Positions 32,756-41,130 of a stretch of DNA of 64,000 nt are shown here, in pieces. The notes under the pieces were generated by a model, which saw nothing but the letters and a program-made list of their open reading frames with translations, was not told where the DNA came from and did not search any database. Where the stretch lies: the IMG/VR virus record IMGVR_UViG_3300029286_003693, positions 1-64,000 of that record, one strand, 5' to 3'. How positions within the stretch are numbered: the first letter of the stretch is position 1; every line of letters starts with the position of its first letter. The stretch is from a virus. The position numbers and the translations under genes were made by a program.

Positions 32756-34359
32756 TACTTGGCTGCCCCTATCTGGTGCGTCAGGGTATTCACGATATTC
32801 GCCTTTCTCATGATCTCTGCCGCCTTTTCCGCTCCGGCGATCTTCTCCGCATTTGCCCATACACGAGCCTCGTCGTAAGCCGCTCTGTTGTCTGCATTCT
32901 TCTCGATCATGTTCGCTTCAATGATATGGTTGGCCGTTTCCAGGGCCGTGATGGCGTCCGACGTTTTCGCCTTTTCGTCGTAACTCAGGTGACGGTTTTC
33001 GTACTCGGCAACAGCGTGCTGATTCCTCATCTCCTGGCTTGCGAGATCGGCGTTCTTCTCACCCTCGATGGCCTGTGCGAGTTTCGGGATCGTATCGGTA
33101 ATCTCGACTTCGGCGGCTTCAATCCGCTGATCGATAAGGGGGCCTTTCTCTTTCAGGAGTTCTGTTTCCTGGGCATAGGCGGTGGTCTCGGCCTGGGCGA
33201 CCGCAAGCTCCGACTCGACAAGGGACTCGGCTTCTTTTTGGGCCTTCAGCCGGGCGGTGTCCGCCTCTGTCTGTGCCACCCTGATAGGGACCTCCGCAGT
33301 GTCCAGGGCAATCCTACCGATGTCTGCCTCCAAGCCAGTCTTGCGGACATCGACCTCCTGGCAGTCGAAATCGAGGCGGCCAATATCGGATTCCAGCATG
33401 GTCTTCTTGACTTCAACCTCGCTGATATCGAAGTCGGTACGAACGATGTCAGATTCAAGCAGGATCTTTTTGACATCGACTTCCGCGGTGTCCAAGCCCA
33501 GCCGGCTGATATCCGAATTCAAACCCGCCTTTTTGATATCAACTTCCGCCGTTTCCAGCTCAAGGCGGTCAATGTCTGAATCCAACCCCGCCAACTGAAC
33601 GTCCACTTCTGCGGTATCGAATTCAATGCGTCCAATGTCTGACTGGAGTGTAGCCTTCCGGGCCTCTACCTCCGCGATGTCCAGGGTAATCCGGCCAATA
33701 TCGGCTTCCAGTTCTGTTTTCCGGACGCCAACAGCGGCCAGTCTGTAGGCGGCATCTGCAATCTGCGCCTGGATCTCCAGCGCCCGGATGCCGGTCTCGA
33801 TGACATCGAGTTCGGCCTTCTGCGTGATCAACTGCTGTCGGGTGATCTCGGCTTCGACATGGGCACTGTCCAGCGTCTGCTCCTCTATCTTTGCCTCCAA
33901 CTCCTTGATAAGGGTGTTGGCCTTGCTCTGGGCCACTTCAAGTTCCGTGATCTTGGTTGCGAGCGCCTGCCGGTCAGACTCCAGGGCCTCAATCTTCGCA
34001 TCGACTTCAGATACTTTCTGCGCAACCTTTCGTTCCTGATTGGCCAACGCCGCATCCTTCGCGGCAAGGCTCTGATCTTCGATGTATCGTTTCGCTGTGA
34101 TATCGATAACCGAGCGCCGCTCGTCGGCAGTCAATTCCGCCATGGCCTGGTCGTAAGCAAGAACCATTTGTGCGAGGGTCTCGTAGGTGATCTCTTTTAG
34201 GTAGTTGTACCCGTGAAGGTACGCCCCGGAATAGACCCCAAAGACAACAGCCCGGTCTGAAATATGCATGGCCAGTAACCCAGGGACTTGATATTGAAAG
34301 GCAGGCCATATCGACCGACCCCGAACCAAACCTCTATCCAGCACAGCCTGTACCGTCAT
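32755..34359 (-). CDS. Long helical protein with 21-residue repeats (534 aa)
   Basis: Start at 34359 after AAAGGAGAA. After an N-terminal globular part of about 85 residues, the rest is almost entirely predicted helix. Residues 210-377 are eight tandem 21-residue units of the type VDVRKTGLEADIGRIALDTAE. Twenty-one is three heptads, which fits a long parallel coiled coil. The pattern of V, I and L spacing supports that. A role as a rod in the tail, needle or internal core is inferred from position beside the other helical proteins and the giant protein. Confidence 0.65.
   Translation of the reverse strand: MTVQAVLDRGLVRGRSIWPAFQYQVPGLLAMHISDRAVVFGVYSGAYLHGYNYLKEITYETLAQMVLAYDQAMAELTADERRSVIDITAKRYIEDQSLAAKDAALANQERKVAQKVSEVDAKIEALESDRQALATKITELEVAQSKANTLIKELEAKIEEQTLDSAHVEAEITRQQLITQKAELDVIETGIRALEIQAQIADAAYRLAAVGVRKTELEADIGRITLDIAEVEARKATLQSDIGRIEFDTAEVDVQLAGLDSDIDRLELETAEVDIKKAGLNSDISRLGLDTAEVDVKKILLESDIVRTDFDISEVEVKKTMLESDIGRLDFDCQEVDVRKTGLEADIGRIALDTAEVPIRVAQTEADTARLKAQKEAESLVESELAVAQAETTAYAQETELLKEKGPLIDQRIEAAEVEITDTIPKLAQAIEGEKNADLASQEMRNQHAVAEYENRHLSYDEKAKTSDAITALETANHIIEANMIEKNADNRAAYDEARVWANAEKIAGAEKAAEIMRKANIVNTLTHQIGAAK
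33229..33732 (-). repeat. Eight 63-bp units encoding 21-residue repeats
   Basis: Consecutive units begin VGVRKTELEADIG, VEARKATLQSDIG, VDVQLAGLDSDID, VDIKKAGLNSDIS, VDVKKILLESDIV, VEVKKTMLESDIG, VDVRKTGLEADIG and VPIRVAQTEADTA. The last is degenerate. Drift between units shows that the array is old or under selection for the protein pattern. Confidence 0.9.
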
Positions 34360-34371
34360 CTCGATTCTCCT

Positions 34372-36021
34372 TTACGCAAGCAAGTGGATCAGCTTCTCGG
34401 TTATTTCCGCGCTTGCCGTCGCATTCGCCATCGCAATGCTATGTTCCCTGTCGGCAGCAGCCATCCTTCTTACTGCGGATGTCTGGCTGGCCAATTCGCT
34501 CGCCTGAGCGGCATACCGGGCTGCCTCAACAACCTCAAGCTGTGACTTTTTGAGAGCCACCTCATTTGACCCCTGCGTGGTGATATAGACAATTTCCGCT
34601 GCCGACTCGGCAGTCATCGCCGTCTGGATCTCTCCGAGCTGGGGACGGAGAGCATCGACAACAGCCAGTCTCGCCTCTGCTCTTCTAAGCTCCAGAACTG
34701 CTCGATCTCTCTCGATGATGATTTTCTGCCCTTCCAGGGTTAATTCCTTGCCCATGAGCGCGAGTTCTTCGTTAAGCCTGATCACCTTCTCCTCAGCCAG
34801 TTTCACCTTCTCGACAGCAAGGAGTCGGTGATTTTCGAGTTGTGCCGTCATCTCCGCGGCAAGTTCGATGTTGGCCTGCGCCTTGAGAAGCAGGGGGTTG
34901 AAGAGGGTGCTTAGTTCCCCAGTCAGGGTTTCGATCGCGGCGGACTTGCGGGTCATGGGGTCCAGGAGTTCGGTCTGCTTGTTTGTCAGCAGCATGGTCT
35001 TGTCTGCTCTGCGGGTCATGGGCTCCAGCAATTCAGTCTGTTTCGCCGTAAGTTCGGAAGTTTTGTTGGCCTTTCTGGTCATTGGGTCGAGCAGTTCATA
35101 CTCCTTCGCAGTCAGGGTTTCCGTCGCGGCGACCTTCTGGCTCATTGGATCGAGGAGTTCGCGCTGTTTGGTTGTCAACGCGGTCATCGCTGCGGCCTTG
35201 TCAGCCATCGGTGGCAGCAACTCGGCCCGCTTCCCGGTCAGAGCCAGGGTCTTTTCCGCTTTCTCGATCGTGGGGTCCAGCAGTTCGGTCTGTTCCACGG
35301 TGAGGGCCGCCGTGGCCGTGGCCTTGGCCTCCATCAGGGGAAGGATCTCGGCAGTCGTCAGATCCGAGACCTGCTTGTCATAATTCGCCTTCTCTTCCCG
35401 AGCGGGCATGATGATCGATTCTTCTGTGTCGAGTGCGGCACTTTGCGCTGCCAGGGCTGCCAGGATGTAGGGGATCACATCAAGTTTCCGACGAGCCGCC
35501 GCCAGTTTTGCCGTCGCCAACTGCTCTTCCAGCGGGAGAGGAAGAAGCTCGACCTCTTCCTTCTGCCGTTTTATGTCTTCAATCTGAAGCTCGATAGCGA
35601 CCTTGGACACGAGCACGGCTATTTCCCGGAACTCCTGATCGATCATCAGTCCGTCGATTTCTTCTCCCCGGAGCGACCGGATCAACTCCTTGTCGGCAAA
35701 TTCCGTTTGCAGATCCGCAAAGAGCTGCATCTTTTCGAGTTCCCACGCAATCGTAGCCTGTTTCAGGGCGATGTCATTCTCCAGACCAAGGGCCTTCAGC
35801 TCGCGGTCGATCGCATCGCTCATGATCTTCTGGTTGTACTCCGTCAGCTTAATCTTGCTGTCGATCTCGACATCCGTGAAAGCCTCGATTGCAAAACCCG
35901 GCAGTGATGAGAAATTCCGGGAGGCGACGGCGGACAGGATCGCCGCAGTGTTCTTTTTGAATTCCCGGAAGACCTCGCCCTTTCCCTTGTACCAAAGGCT
36001 GTTTTCCGTCGCGGTTCCCAT
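34372..36021 (-). CDS. Long helical protein with a second 21-residue repeat (549 aa)
   Basis: Start at 36021 after GAGGTAAG. It shares architecture, but not sequence, with the next gene: an N-terminal globular/helical region (YKGKGEVFREFKKNTAAILSA), then long helices. Between are seven 21-residue units of the type LTAKQTELLDPMTRKANKTSE at about residues 240-386. The conserved LLDPM puts a proline in each unit, so the units likely form short helices joined by turns and not one continuous rod. The tail is again charged helix. A structural virion role is likely; no family assigned. Confidence 0.65.
   Translation of the reverse strand: MGTATENSLWYKGKGEVFREFKKNTAAILSAVASRNFSSLPGFAIEAFTDVEIDSKIKLTEYNQKIMSDAIDRELKALGLENDIALKQATIAWELEKMQLFADLQTEFADKELIRSLRGEEIDGLMIDQEFREIAVLVSKVAIELQIEDIKRQKEEVELLPLPLEEQLATAKLAAARRKLDVIPYILAALAAQSAALDTEESIIMPAREEKANYDKQVSDLTTAEILPLMEAKATATAALTVEQTELLDPTIEKAEKTLALTGKRAELLPPMADKAAAMTALTTKQRELLDPMSQKVAATETLTAKEYELLDPMTRKANKTSELTAKQTELLEPMTRRADKTMLLTNKQTELLDPMTRKSAAIETLTGELSTLFNPLLLKAQANIELAAEMTAQLENHRLLAVEKVKLAEEKVIRLNEELALMGKELTLEGQKIIIERDRAVLELRRAEARLAVVDALRPQLGEIQTAMTAESAAEIVYITTQGSNEVALKKSQLEVVEAARYAAQASELASQTSAVRRMAAADREHSIAMANATASAEITEKLIHLLA
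34864..35304 (-). repeat. Seven 63-bp units encoding LLDPM-type 21-residue repeats
   Basis: Units begin LTVEQTELLDP, LTGKRAELLPP, LTTKQRELLDP, LTAKEYELLDP, LTAKQTELLEP, LTNKQTELLDP and LTGELSTLFNP. The period is exactly 21 residues (63 bp), the same as in the neighbouring gene but with an unrelated consensus. Confidence 0.9.
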
Positions 36022-36025
36022 ATTC

Positions 36026-36568
36026 TTACCTCGTCAATACGACTGGGAAGAGTTCCACCTGCCCCAGCTCGTCAAAATCGGCCACCAGGAAAGTCCATTT
36101 ATTCCCTACCAATGTCCGTGGAAATATCACCTTGGAATGCAGAATAGGGATGCTGGCCCCTACTCCGCCGACCTCGCCCCGGACCACCGGCGCTGCCCCC
36201 TCGACATCGAAGAATCCCGCCCGGAAGCGTTTCCGGTTATTCGTCCCGAACATGGACGGGGAAAGAATGACGCCGCTGTGAATCGCCGCCCCGGCGTCCG
36301 TTGTCCCATCCAGGACGTAGATCCCCTCTTCCCGTGCCGCATAAGTCACCCCGTCCTCAACGGCATAGGAATTGAACGCAAAACCGCTGTAAACGGACGG
36401 CTCGAAGGTCTGCCCGTTGAACGCCCACGCCTCCCACACATCGCCGCTGACCGCGCTCAGATCCTCCAGGGACAGAACATCGGGGATCATGGAATGAAGA
36501 ATGCTCTTCAGAATCGCCTCGTCTGCGGGAGTCAAGAAAGAGATCAGGGTTTCGTTGATTACTAACAT
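36026..36568 (-). CDS. Phage structural protein (180 aa)
   Basis: Start at 36568 after ATAGGTGA. Residues 1-40 are helical; the rest is beta-rich with many Gly and aromatics (AWAFNGQTFEPSVYSGFAFN; GTNNRKRFRAGFFDVEGAAP). It looks like a small beta-sandwich decoration or tail protein. The gene is tightly packed between its neighbours (4 and 7 bases). Function not recognised. Confidence 0.55.
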   Translation of the reverse strand: MLVINETLISFLTPADEAILKSILHSMIPDVLSLEDLSAVSGDVWEAWAFNGQTFEPSVYSGFAFNSYAVEDGVTYAAREEGIYVLDGTTDAGAAIHSGVILSPSMFGTNNRKRFRAGFFDVEGAAPVVRGEVGGVGASIPILHSKVIFPRTLVGNKWTFLVADFDELGQVELFPVVLTR

Positions 36569-36575
36569 GCGTCAC

Positions 36576-37814
36576 CTATCCTATGATGTCTGCGATATCG
36601 CAGCCGCTTTCGACCAGTACGTTGAACGCCCATCGCGTCAGCTCCACATCACCAAGGTCGAGCCCTTCCTGGATGATGATCCCCTGGATGTACGAGTCGA
36701 TATCCCTGAAGGTCAGGGACTCGCTGGCGAGCCCTATGAAAGTCCCCACCGGGACCGCCGTAGCGCTGGCGTTGAATGTCTCAAGAGCCGTATTGTTGAG
36801 TGACAGGAATGTTACCGCACCGTCCACCAGCTCCACCGTGTCGTCTGCGAGACAAAGGTAATAGCGCTCGGATTCTGAAATATCGCCTGCATTGAAAGAG
36901 TCCTCGGAGGAGCAATACCGGGAGACCCCGCTCGCCTGTGCCTCTTGGAGTATCAAGAACTCATGGATAAGGTGCCCCAGGAACTCCGAAACGGCATCGT
37001 TGAAATCGAAAGTGTCTGTAGCCGTAAGCAGGAAAAATCGCTCATGCCCCGCTGAATCAAAGACGAACATCTTTTCGGCAATGACATGCAGGACTATGAT
37101 CCAAGGCGCCGGCGTGTCTTCAAGGAAGAGATAGTCATCGGCAATCTTCCCGATGATTTCTTCGATGGTATCGGTATTGACCAGGGAGTCGGCAATCAGG
37201 TGGTCCCATCCTTGTAGAATACCGTCCCACACAAAGATCTCCTCGCGGCAGGTAGAAGTGAAAAGGTATTCCTGGGCAACATCATGTCGCATGTTCACAA
37301 GGTCGGAAACTGAAAGATAAAGTCGCAGATAAACCGGCAGGTATGGCTGCGGTTCCGCCATCTCGATGTTGAAGGACTCAAAGAGCTGCTCCCAGTAATA
37401 CGGGACTGCGTTCGCGTAAGTGGAGTGAATCTGAAGCTCGCTGGAGACCTCTTCCTGGAACGAGTCGCTGCCGCTCATGACAACATCCAAATGCATGTGA
37501 GCGACACTGATCGGCGCGACAGGCTTCGTGTAAACGATATTCAGAACCGATTGTTTTACCCGAGTTTGAGATCCGCCGAGAAGGTCAAAGAAGGCAATGT
37601 TATCAGCAGCAAACGCTTGGTGATAAGGCGTGAAGGCTTCGGCCATACCGAGAGTCTCCTCGATCTGGTCGTTCCAGACGACATACGCCTCGTGGCCCAG
37701 GTCGAAAGACTCCTCAACCAGGTCATCGAAAATCAAACCAGCGACATTCACGTTGCCCTGCTGATATTCGGTGAACCAGAGGTATTCTTCAATTTCCAAG
37801 TATGCGTTTGCCAT
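36576..37814 (-). CDS. Acidic aromatic repeat protein (412 aa)
   Basis: The ATG at 37814 shares one base with the upstream stop (TAATG). The protein is very acidic. It is built from loose units of about 25-30 residues in which an E-(S/T/E)-(F/L)-x-(F/L)-x-D core recurs (VEESFDLGHEAYVVW, IEETLGMAEAF, LASESLTFRDID, FDFNDAVSEFLGHL). Similar units fill the C-terminal part of the 708-residue gene, so the two are related. Such repeats appear in tail or capsid-fibre proteins of phages; that role is inferred. Confidence 0.55.
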   Translation of the reverse strand: MANAYLEIEEYLWFTEYQQGNVNVAGLIFDDLVEESFDLGHEAYVVWNDQIEETLGMAEAFTPYHQAFAADNIAFFDLLGGSQTRVKQSVLNIVYTKPVAPISVAHMHLDVVMSGSDSFQEEVSSELQIHSTYANAVPYYWEQLFESFNIEMAEPQPYLPVYLRLYLSVSDLVNMRHDVAQEYLFTSTCREEIFVWDGILQGWDHLIADSLVNTDTIEEIIGKIADDYLFLEDTPAPWIIVLHVIAEKMFVFDSAGHERFFLLTATDTFDFNDAVSEFLGHLIHEFLILQEAQASGVSRYCSSEDSFNAGDISESERYYLCLADDTVELVDGAVTFLSLNNTALETFNASATAVPVGTFIGLASESLTFRDIDSYIQGIIIQEGLDLGDVELTRWAFNVLVESGCDIADIIG

Positions 37815-39001
37815 TATGTGTCCACGACCTCATCCGCGAAACCGGCCTCTTCCAAAATCACGCCGGTCCAGACAGGCTCTCTCAGCATGAAGCCGAACTG
37901 AGACCCTTCCAGCAGCAACTTGGTCCAGTCCACGGTAAGAACGGGGACCAAGTTGTAATAGACATCAAGAAATTGGTATGTCCACCCGGTGAGCCTCTTT
38001 GCCAGAGAGTTTGTGACAACGATCTCATTCCCCGATGACTTATATAGCGGTATCAAGGTATTAGGCGGGGGATTCCCCGGAGAAGCGACGCTTCGCACTG
38101 CGGTCCGGTGATTGATTGCGACTATCGTGGCTTCCGCAGACAATTCCGCTACCCCGGGAAACCACATTGTTTCTTGAGCCAGGTCTTGAGCGCACAGGAT
38201 AAATTCCGCCTCAATCGCCGGGTCGAACACCGGGTCGTCAATCAGTCCCGTCCGTACTGTATTATCGGGAGCAGGAAGACCATTGATGTAGGGTTCCCAG
38301 TCTACCCGGTCGCCATCGCCCAGGGGGTATATCGTTTTAACAAGGAAGTCCCCCAGAAAATCATTGTGGTAGCCACCCTCGTCGTCGCAGATATAAAGGG
38401 AGTCCAGCCTCATCGTATGGTTAAATTGGACCCTGTTTATTTTTGCCCGTGGGTCGAAAGGGTTGCTTCCGAAACCGGTATATGCTGCGGTCGCGATCCC
38501 TGTTACATCATGGACCACCTTCCCGTTGACACCGCACTTTACTCGTCCATTCATGAAATCCGCGACATCGACCAGGATCTCTACAAAGGTGAATGCGTTT
38601 GTCTGCACGAAAGGGACCGACACATAAGCTGAACTCGGGATCGCCGGGTATCCGGTCCCACTGCCCGTCCAGAAATTGAAAGTCAATCCGCTGGCTGATA
38701 ACGCTACCTGAACGCGGAAATTCTCATAATCCCCATAACAAAATTGAATATAAAAGTTGGGATTCCCGAAGTAGTCTGCCTTCCGTGTAAAGGCGAAACC
38801 AACAACAATCCGACTGCACAATCTTGGAAGAGTAAAATATGATGGACCGACATTATAAGTGAGGGTAACATTGAGATCCAGAAGGCTACTCCCTCCCCGT
38901 CCTACCCCGCCAAGAATCTGCCTATTGGTGTCACCCCCCCAGCCAAGGGCCACCAAAGATGCTGCCGTTATGTGGTCAAACGACTCACAGTATTTCAACA
39001 T
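37814..39001 (-). CDS. Jelly-roll/lectin-like virion protein (395 aa)
   Basis: The first 200 residues read as a concanavalin/LamG-like beta sandwich (FTLPRLCSRIVVGFAFTRK, FTFVEILVDVADFMNGRVK). The motif LDSLYICDDEGGYHNDFLGD follows; it is also present as LDDVYICNDEGEFNNTFLGN in the 708-residue protein. The C-terminal half is unlike it. The gene begins 2 bases after the previous stop. A head-fibre or tail-adhesion role is inferred from the fold pattern and location. Confidence 0.6.
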   Translation of the reverse strand: MLKYCESFDHITAASLVALGWGGDTNRQILGGVGRGGSSLLDLNVTLTYNVGPSYFTLPRLCSRIVVGFAFTRKADYFGNPNFYIQFCYGDYENFRVQVALSASGLTFNFWTGSGTGYPAIPSSAYVSVPFVQTNAFTFVEILVDVADFMNGRVKCGVNGKVVHDVTGIATAAYTGFGSNPFDPRAKINRVQFNHTMRLDSLYICDDEGGYHNDFLGDFLVKTIYPLGDGDRVDWEPYINGLPAPDNTVRTGLIDDPVFDPAIEAEFILCAQDLAQETMWFPGVAELSAEATIVAINHRTAVRSVASPGNPPPNTLIPLYKSSGNEIVVTNSLAKRLTGWTYQFLDVYYNLVPVLTVDWTKLLLEGSQFGFMLREPVWTGVILEEAGFADEVVDT

Positions 39002-39003
39002 AA

Positions 39004-41130
39004 CTAAGCTCCCCAGGGGTTATCGCCGGTGTGGTTCCCGTCAGTTCCAGCCTGCTCAATCGGTGCTTCCTGCCAGCTATTCACAACCATCCCGAACATG
39101 GTTTCGTACCGCCAATGCTGGGTAAGAATGCTGTCTGCGATCGTGGGGCCGTCCATAAACAATTCCACCCAGAACCCATAGCCAGTCTCTTCCAGGCCAA
39201 ATCCATCTGCGATGTCAAGGCCAATGCCGTTCATGGCTTCATCGGCAGAGCCAAGATATTCTTCCAGTAGCTCGTGATTATCCCACGGCTCGTCTGCGTC
39301 GATGGAGAGTTCCTCCTCAATCAGTTCATGGCCGTCCCAGAGATAAGGTTCTTCAAGGCCGAACATCTCTTCCAGGGTTTCAATAATAGAAATGGCCGTC
39401 TCGTCTGTTACCTCAATGGCATCCGTAAAGACTTCTTCCCAGAACCCGTCCGCCCAGTCATAGACGTCAATGGCCTCGTCAATCGTGTCGAGGAACTGTA
39501 CAGACACGGTCTCATCGAACCCGATGAACTCCCCGGCGAAGAGATATGTCCAGGGGATCACGTCCTCAAATTCAATGGTCTCATTCAGGAAACGATTTCC
39601 ACCACGGTTCCCCTCAGTAAATGACTCAAGCACGAGGGAGTCGTAGATTGCCCATACAAACTCGTAGCCGGTGTCATCACCGGCAGCAAAAGTCTCATCA
39701 ACAAACTCCTCAAAATACCTGTGCATCAATTCCGAAAGATCAATTTCTTCGGCAACCGTATCGTAAATGATCAAATTCACACGAGCGATGGCTGGGTCGT
39801 ATGTCTCGGGCGCTATTGCTACCGGTGTCAATTCAAGACCCCACTCGGAGGCATCAACCGCAGTCGGAGCCCACCGAAGGTACGGTGATCCGGGATCTAC
39901 CGTCTCTTCGTTTTCCCAAATGAAGTGACGGCTTTCAAATTCCGTCTTCATAATCAGAGGCGCGTCCATCGGCTTACTTTCGACCAGTTCTTCAGTCCCG
40001 AATCTCCTTACAGCCTTGAGGGTGTTCGGGGTGTCCCGATATCGAGGTTTCAATAGCGTATGAAGGATGGCCCCGTAGACCTTGGAGGTAGATCCTTGGG
40101 CGCCAAGAGAAGTGAAGCGCATCAACTGCCGATCTCCGCTCTCTTCCAATTCGAGGTAGTCATTGGCAAATGTTTCCCACGGTATGAAGAGCGGGGTCGT
40201 TTCATGGCTGGGAATCGGAACAGGGAGACTGTTGACGGTATCAATGTAGTCCTCGTCTACCGTTCGGAATCTATAAGTATCTCCGTAAGGAACGCTGTTG
40301 TTTTCTGTTCCGTCGCCAGAAACCGATGCACGCCGGACACTGACGTTCCCCAAGAAGGTGTTGTTAAACTCACCCTCGTCATTGCAGATATAGACATCAT
40401 CCAGACCAATCACGGCTCCGGTGTATATGGAATAATAGCTCGGCACTCCTGGTACGATCTTCACAGCATTCATAAGAAATGACGAATTCGACCCCGATTC
40501 ATCCGCCGTCATAATGTTGCTGAACACAAGGTTGTCGCCCCGGCTTCCCAGTCGGACCTCCGCCCATGCCTGCGGCTGCGCGACAACATTCCCCGTGAGC
40601 GTCATCCCGGCCTGGATATAACGCCAATCGCCGTTCAGAAGGTTTGCGCTTGTATTGATGCGGCCCGTCTTTATCGTCGTGTTGGTCCCCACGAAAGACC
40701 ATGTAACATCAATATACGATGCAGAAATGGCGAGGGTGCAGGTGGCGACAATCGTACCCGGAGTGGTAAAATCTCCGATTTCGTTCTGGTTGGCAAAAGC
40801 GGGCACCTTGTCGTAAGGGCACCCCTTCACAAAGGTTAGCGTGATTGTGACAGGTCCCGAAAGTGAGGCCCTGCGGAACGCGAAACCCGTAAAGACCGTC
40901 CTGGACGGCTTTATAGGGGTCAAAAGTGAATACTTCGTCCCCTGTATCGCCCTGCCACCCGCTCTCCTTGCGTATGGCTTGGCCGGAGAAAATGTCGTGT
41001 CGTCCCCGTGTACGATTGCCGCCCGGATTATACCTGACGATGTCCCAGGCCCGTACCAGGAGCAATATCCCCATTTTCGCCAGAGGTCGTAAGGGCTGAA
41101 TGTTTCAAACCCATCTGCAAATAACAGCAT
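39004..41130 (-). CDS. Large virion protein: lectin-like domain plus acidic repeats (708 aa)
   Basis: Start at 41130 by TAATG overlap. Residues 1-270 form a LamG-like beta-sandwich ending in the YICNDEGEFNNTFLG motif shared with the next gene. The middle holds a second globular segment. From about 455 on the chain is a string of acidic units (IYDSLVLESF, IDEAIDVYDWADGFWEEVF, IIETLEEMFGLEEPYLWDG) like those of the 412-residue protein. So this one gene carries both module types that downstream genes carry separately. Probably a host-contact or decoration protein. Confidence 0.6.
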   Translation of the reverse strand: MLLFADGFETFSPYDLWRKWGYCSWYGPGTSSGIIRAAIVHGDDTTFSPAKPYARRAGGRAIQGTKYSLLTPIKPSRTVFTGFAFRRASLSGPVTITLTFVKGCPYDKVPAFANQNEIGDFTTPGTIVATCTLAISASYIDVTWSFVGTNTTIKTGRINTSANLLNGDWRYIQAGMTLTGNVVAQPQAWAEVRLGSRGDNLVFSNIMTADESGSNSSFLMNAVKIVPGVPSYYSIYTGAVIGLDDVYICNDEGEFNNTFLGNVSVRRASVSGDGTENNSVPYGDTYRFRTVDEDYIDTVNSLPVPIPSHETTPLFIPWETFANDYLELEESGDRQLMRFTSLGAQGSTSKVYGAILHTLLKPRYRDTPNTLKAVRRFGTEELVESKPMDAPLIMKTEFESRHFIWENEETVDPGSPYLRWAPTAVDASEWGLELTPVAIAPETYDPAIARVNLIIYDTVAEEIDLSELMHRYFEEFVDETFAAGDDTGYEFVWAIYDSLVLESFTEGNRGGNRFLNETIEFEDVIPWTYLFAGEFIGFDETVSVQFLDTIDEAIDVYDWADGFWEEVFTDAIEVTDETAISIIETLEEMFGLEEPYLWDGHELIEEELSIDADEPWDNHELLEEYLGSADEAMNGIGLDIADGFGLEETGYGFWVELFMDGPTIADSILTQHWRYETMFGMVVNSWQEAPIEQAGTDGNHTGDNPWGA

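Noticed and set aside
33229-35304. CRISPR-like periodic repeats
   Set aside because: The 63-bp period is coding (21 residues), units are contiguous without spacers, and no cas genes are present.
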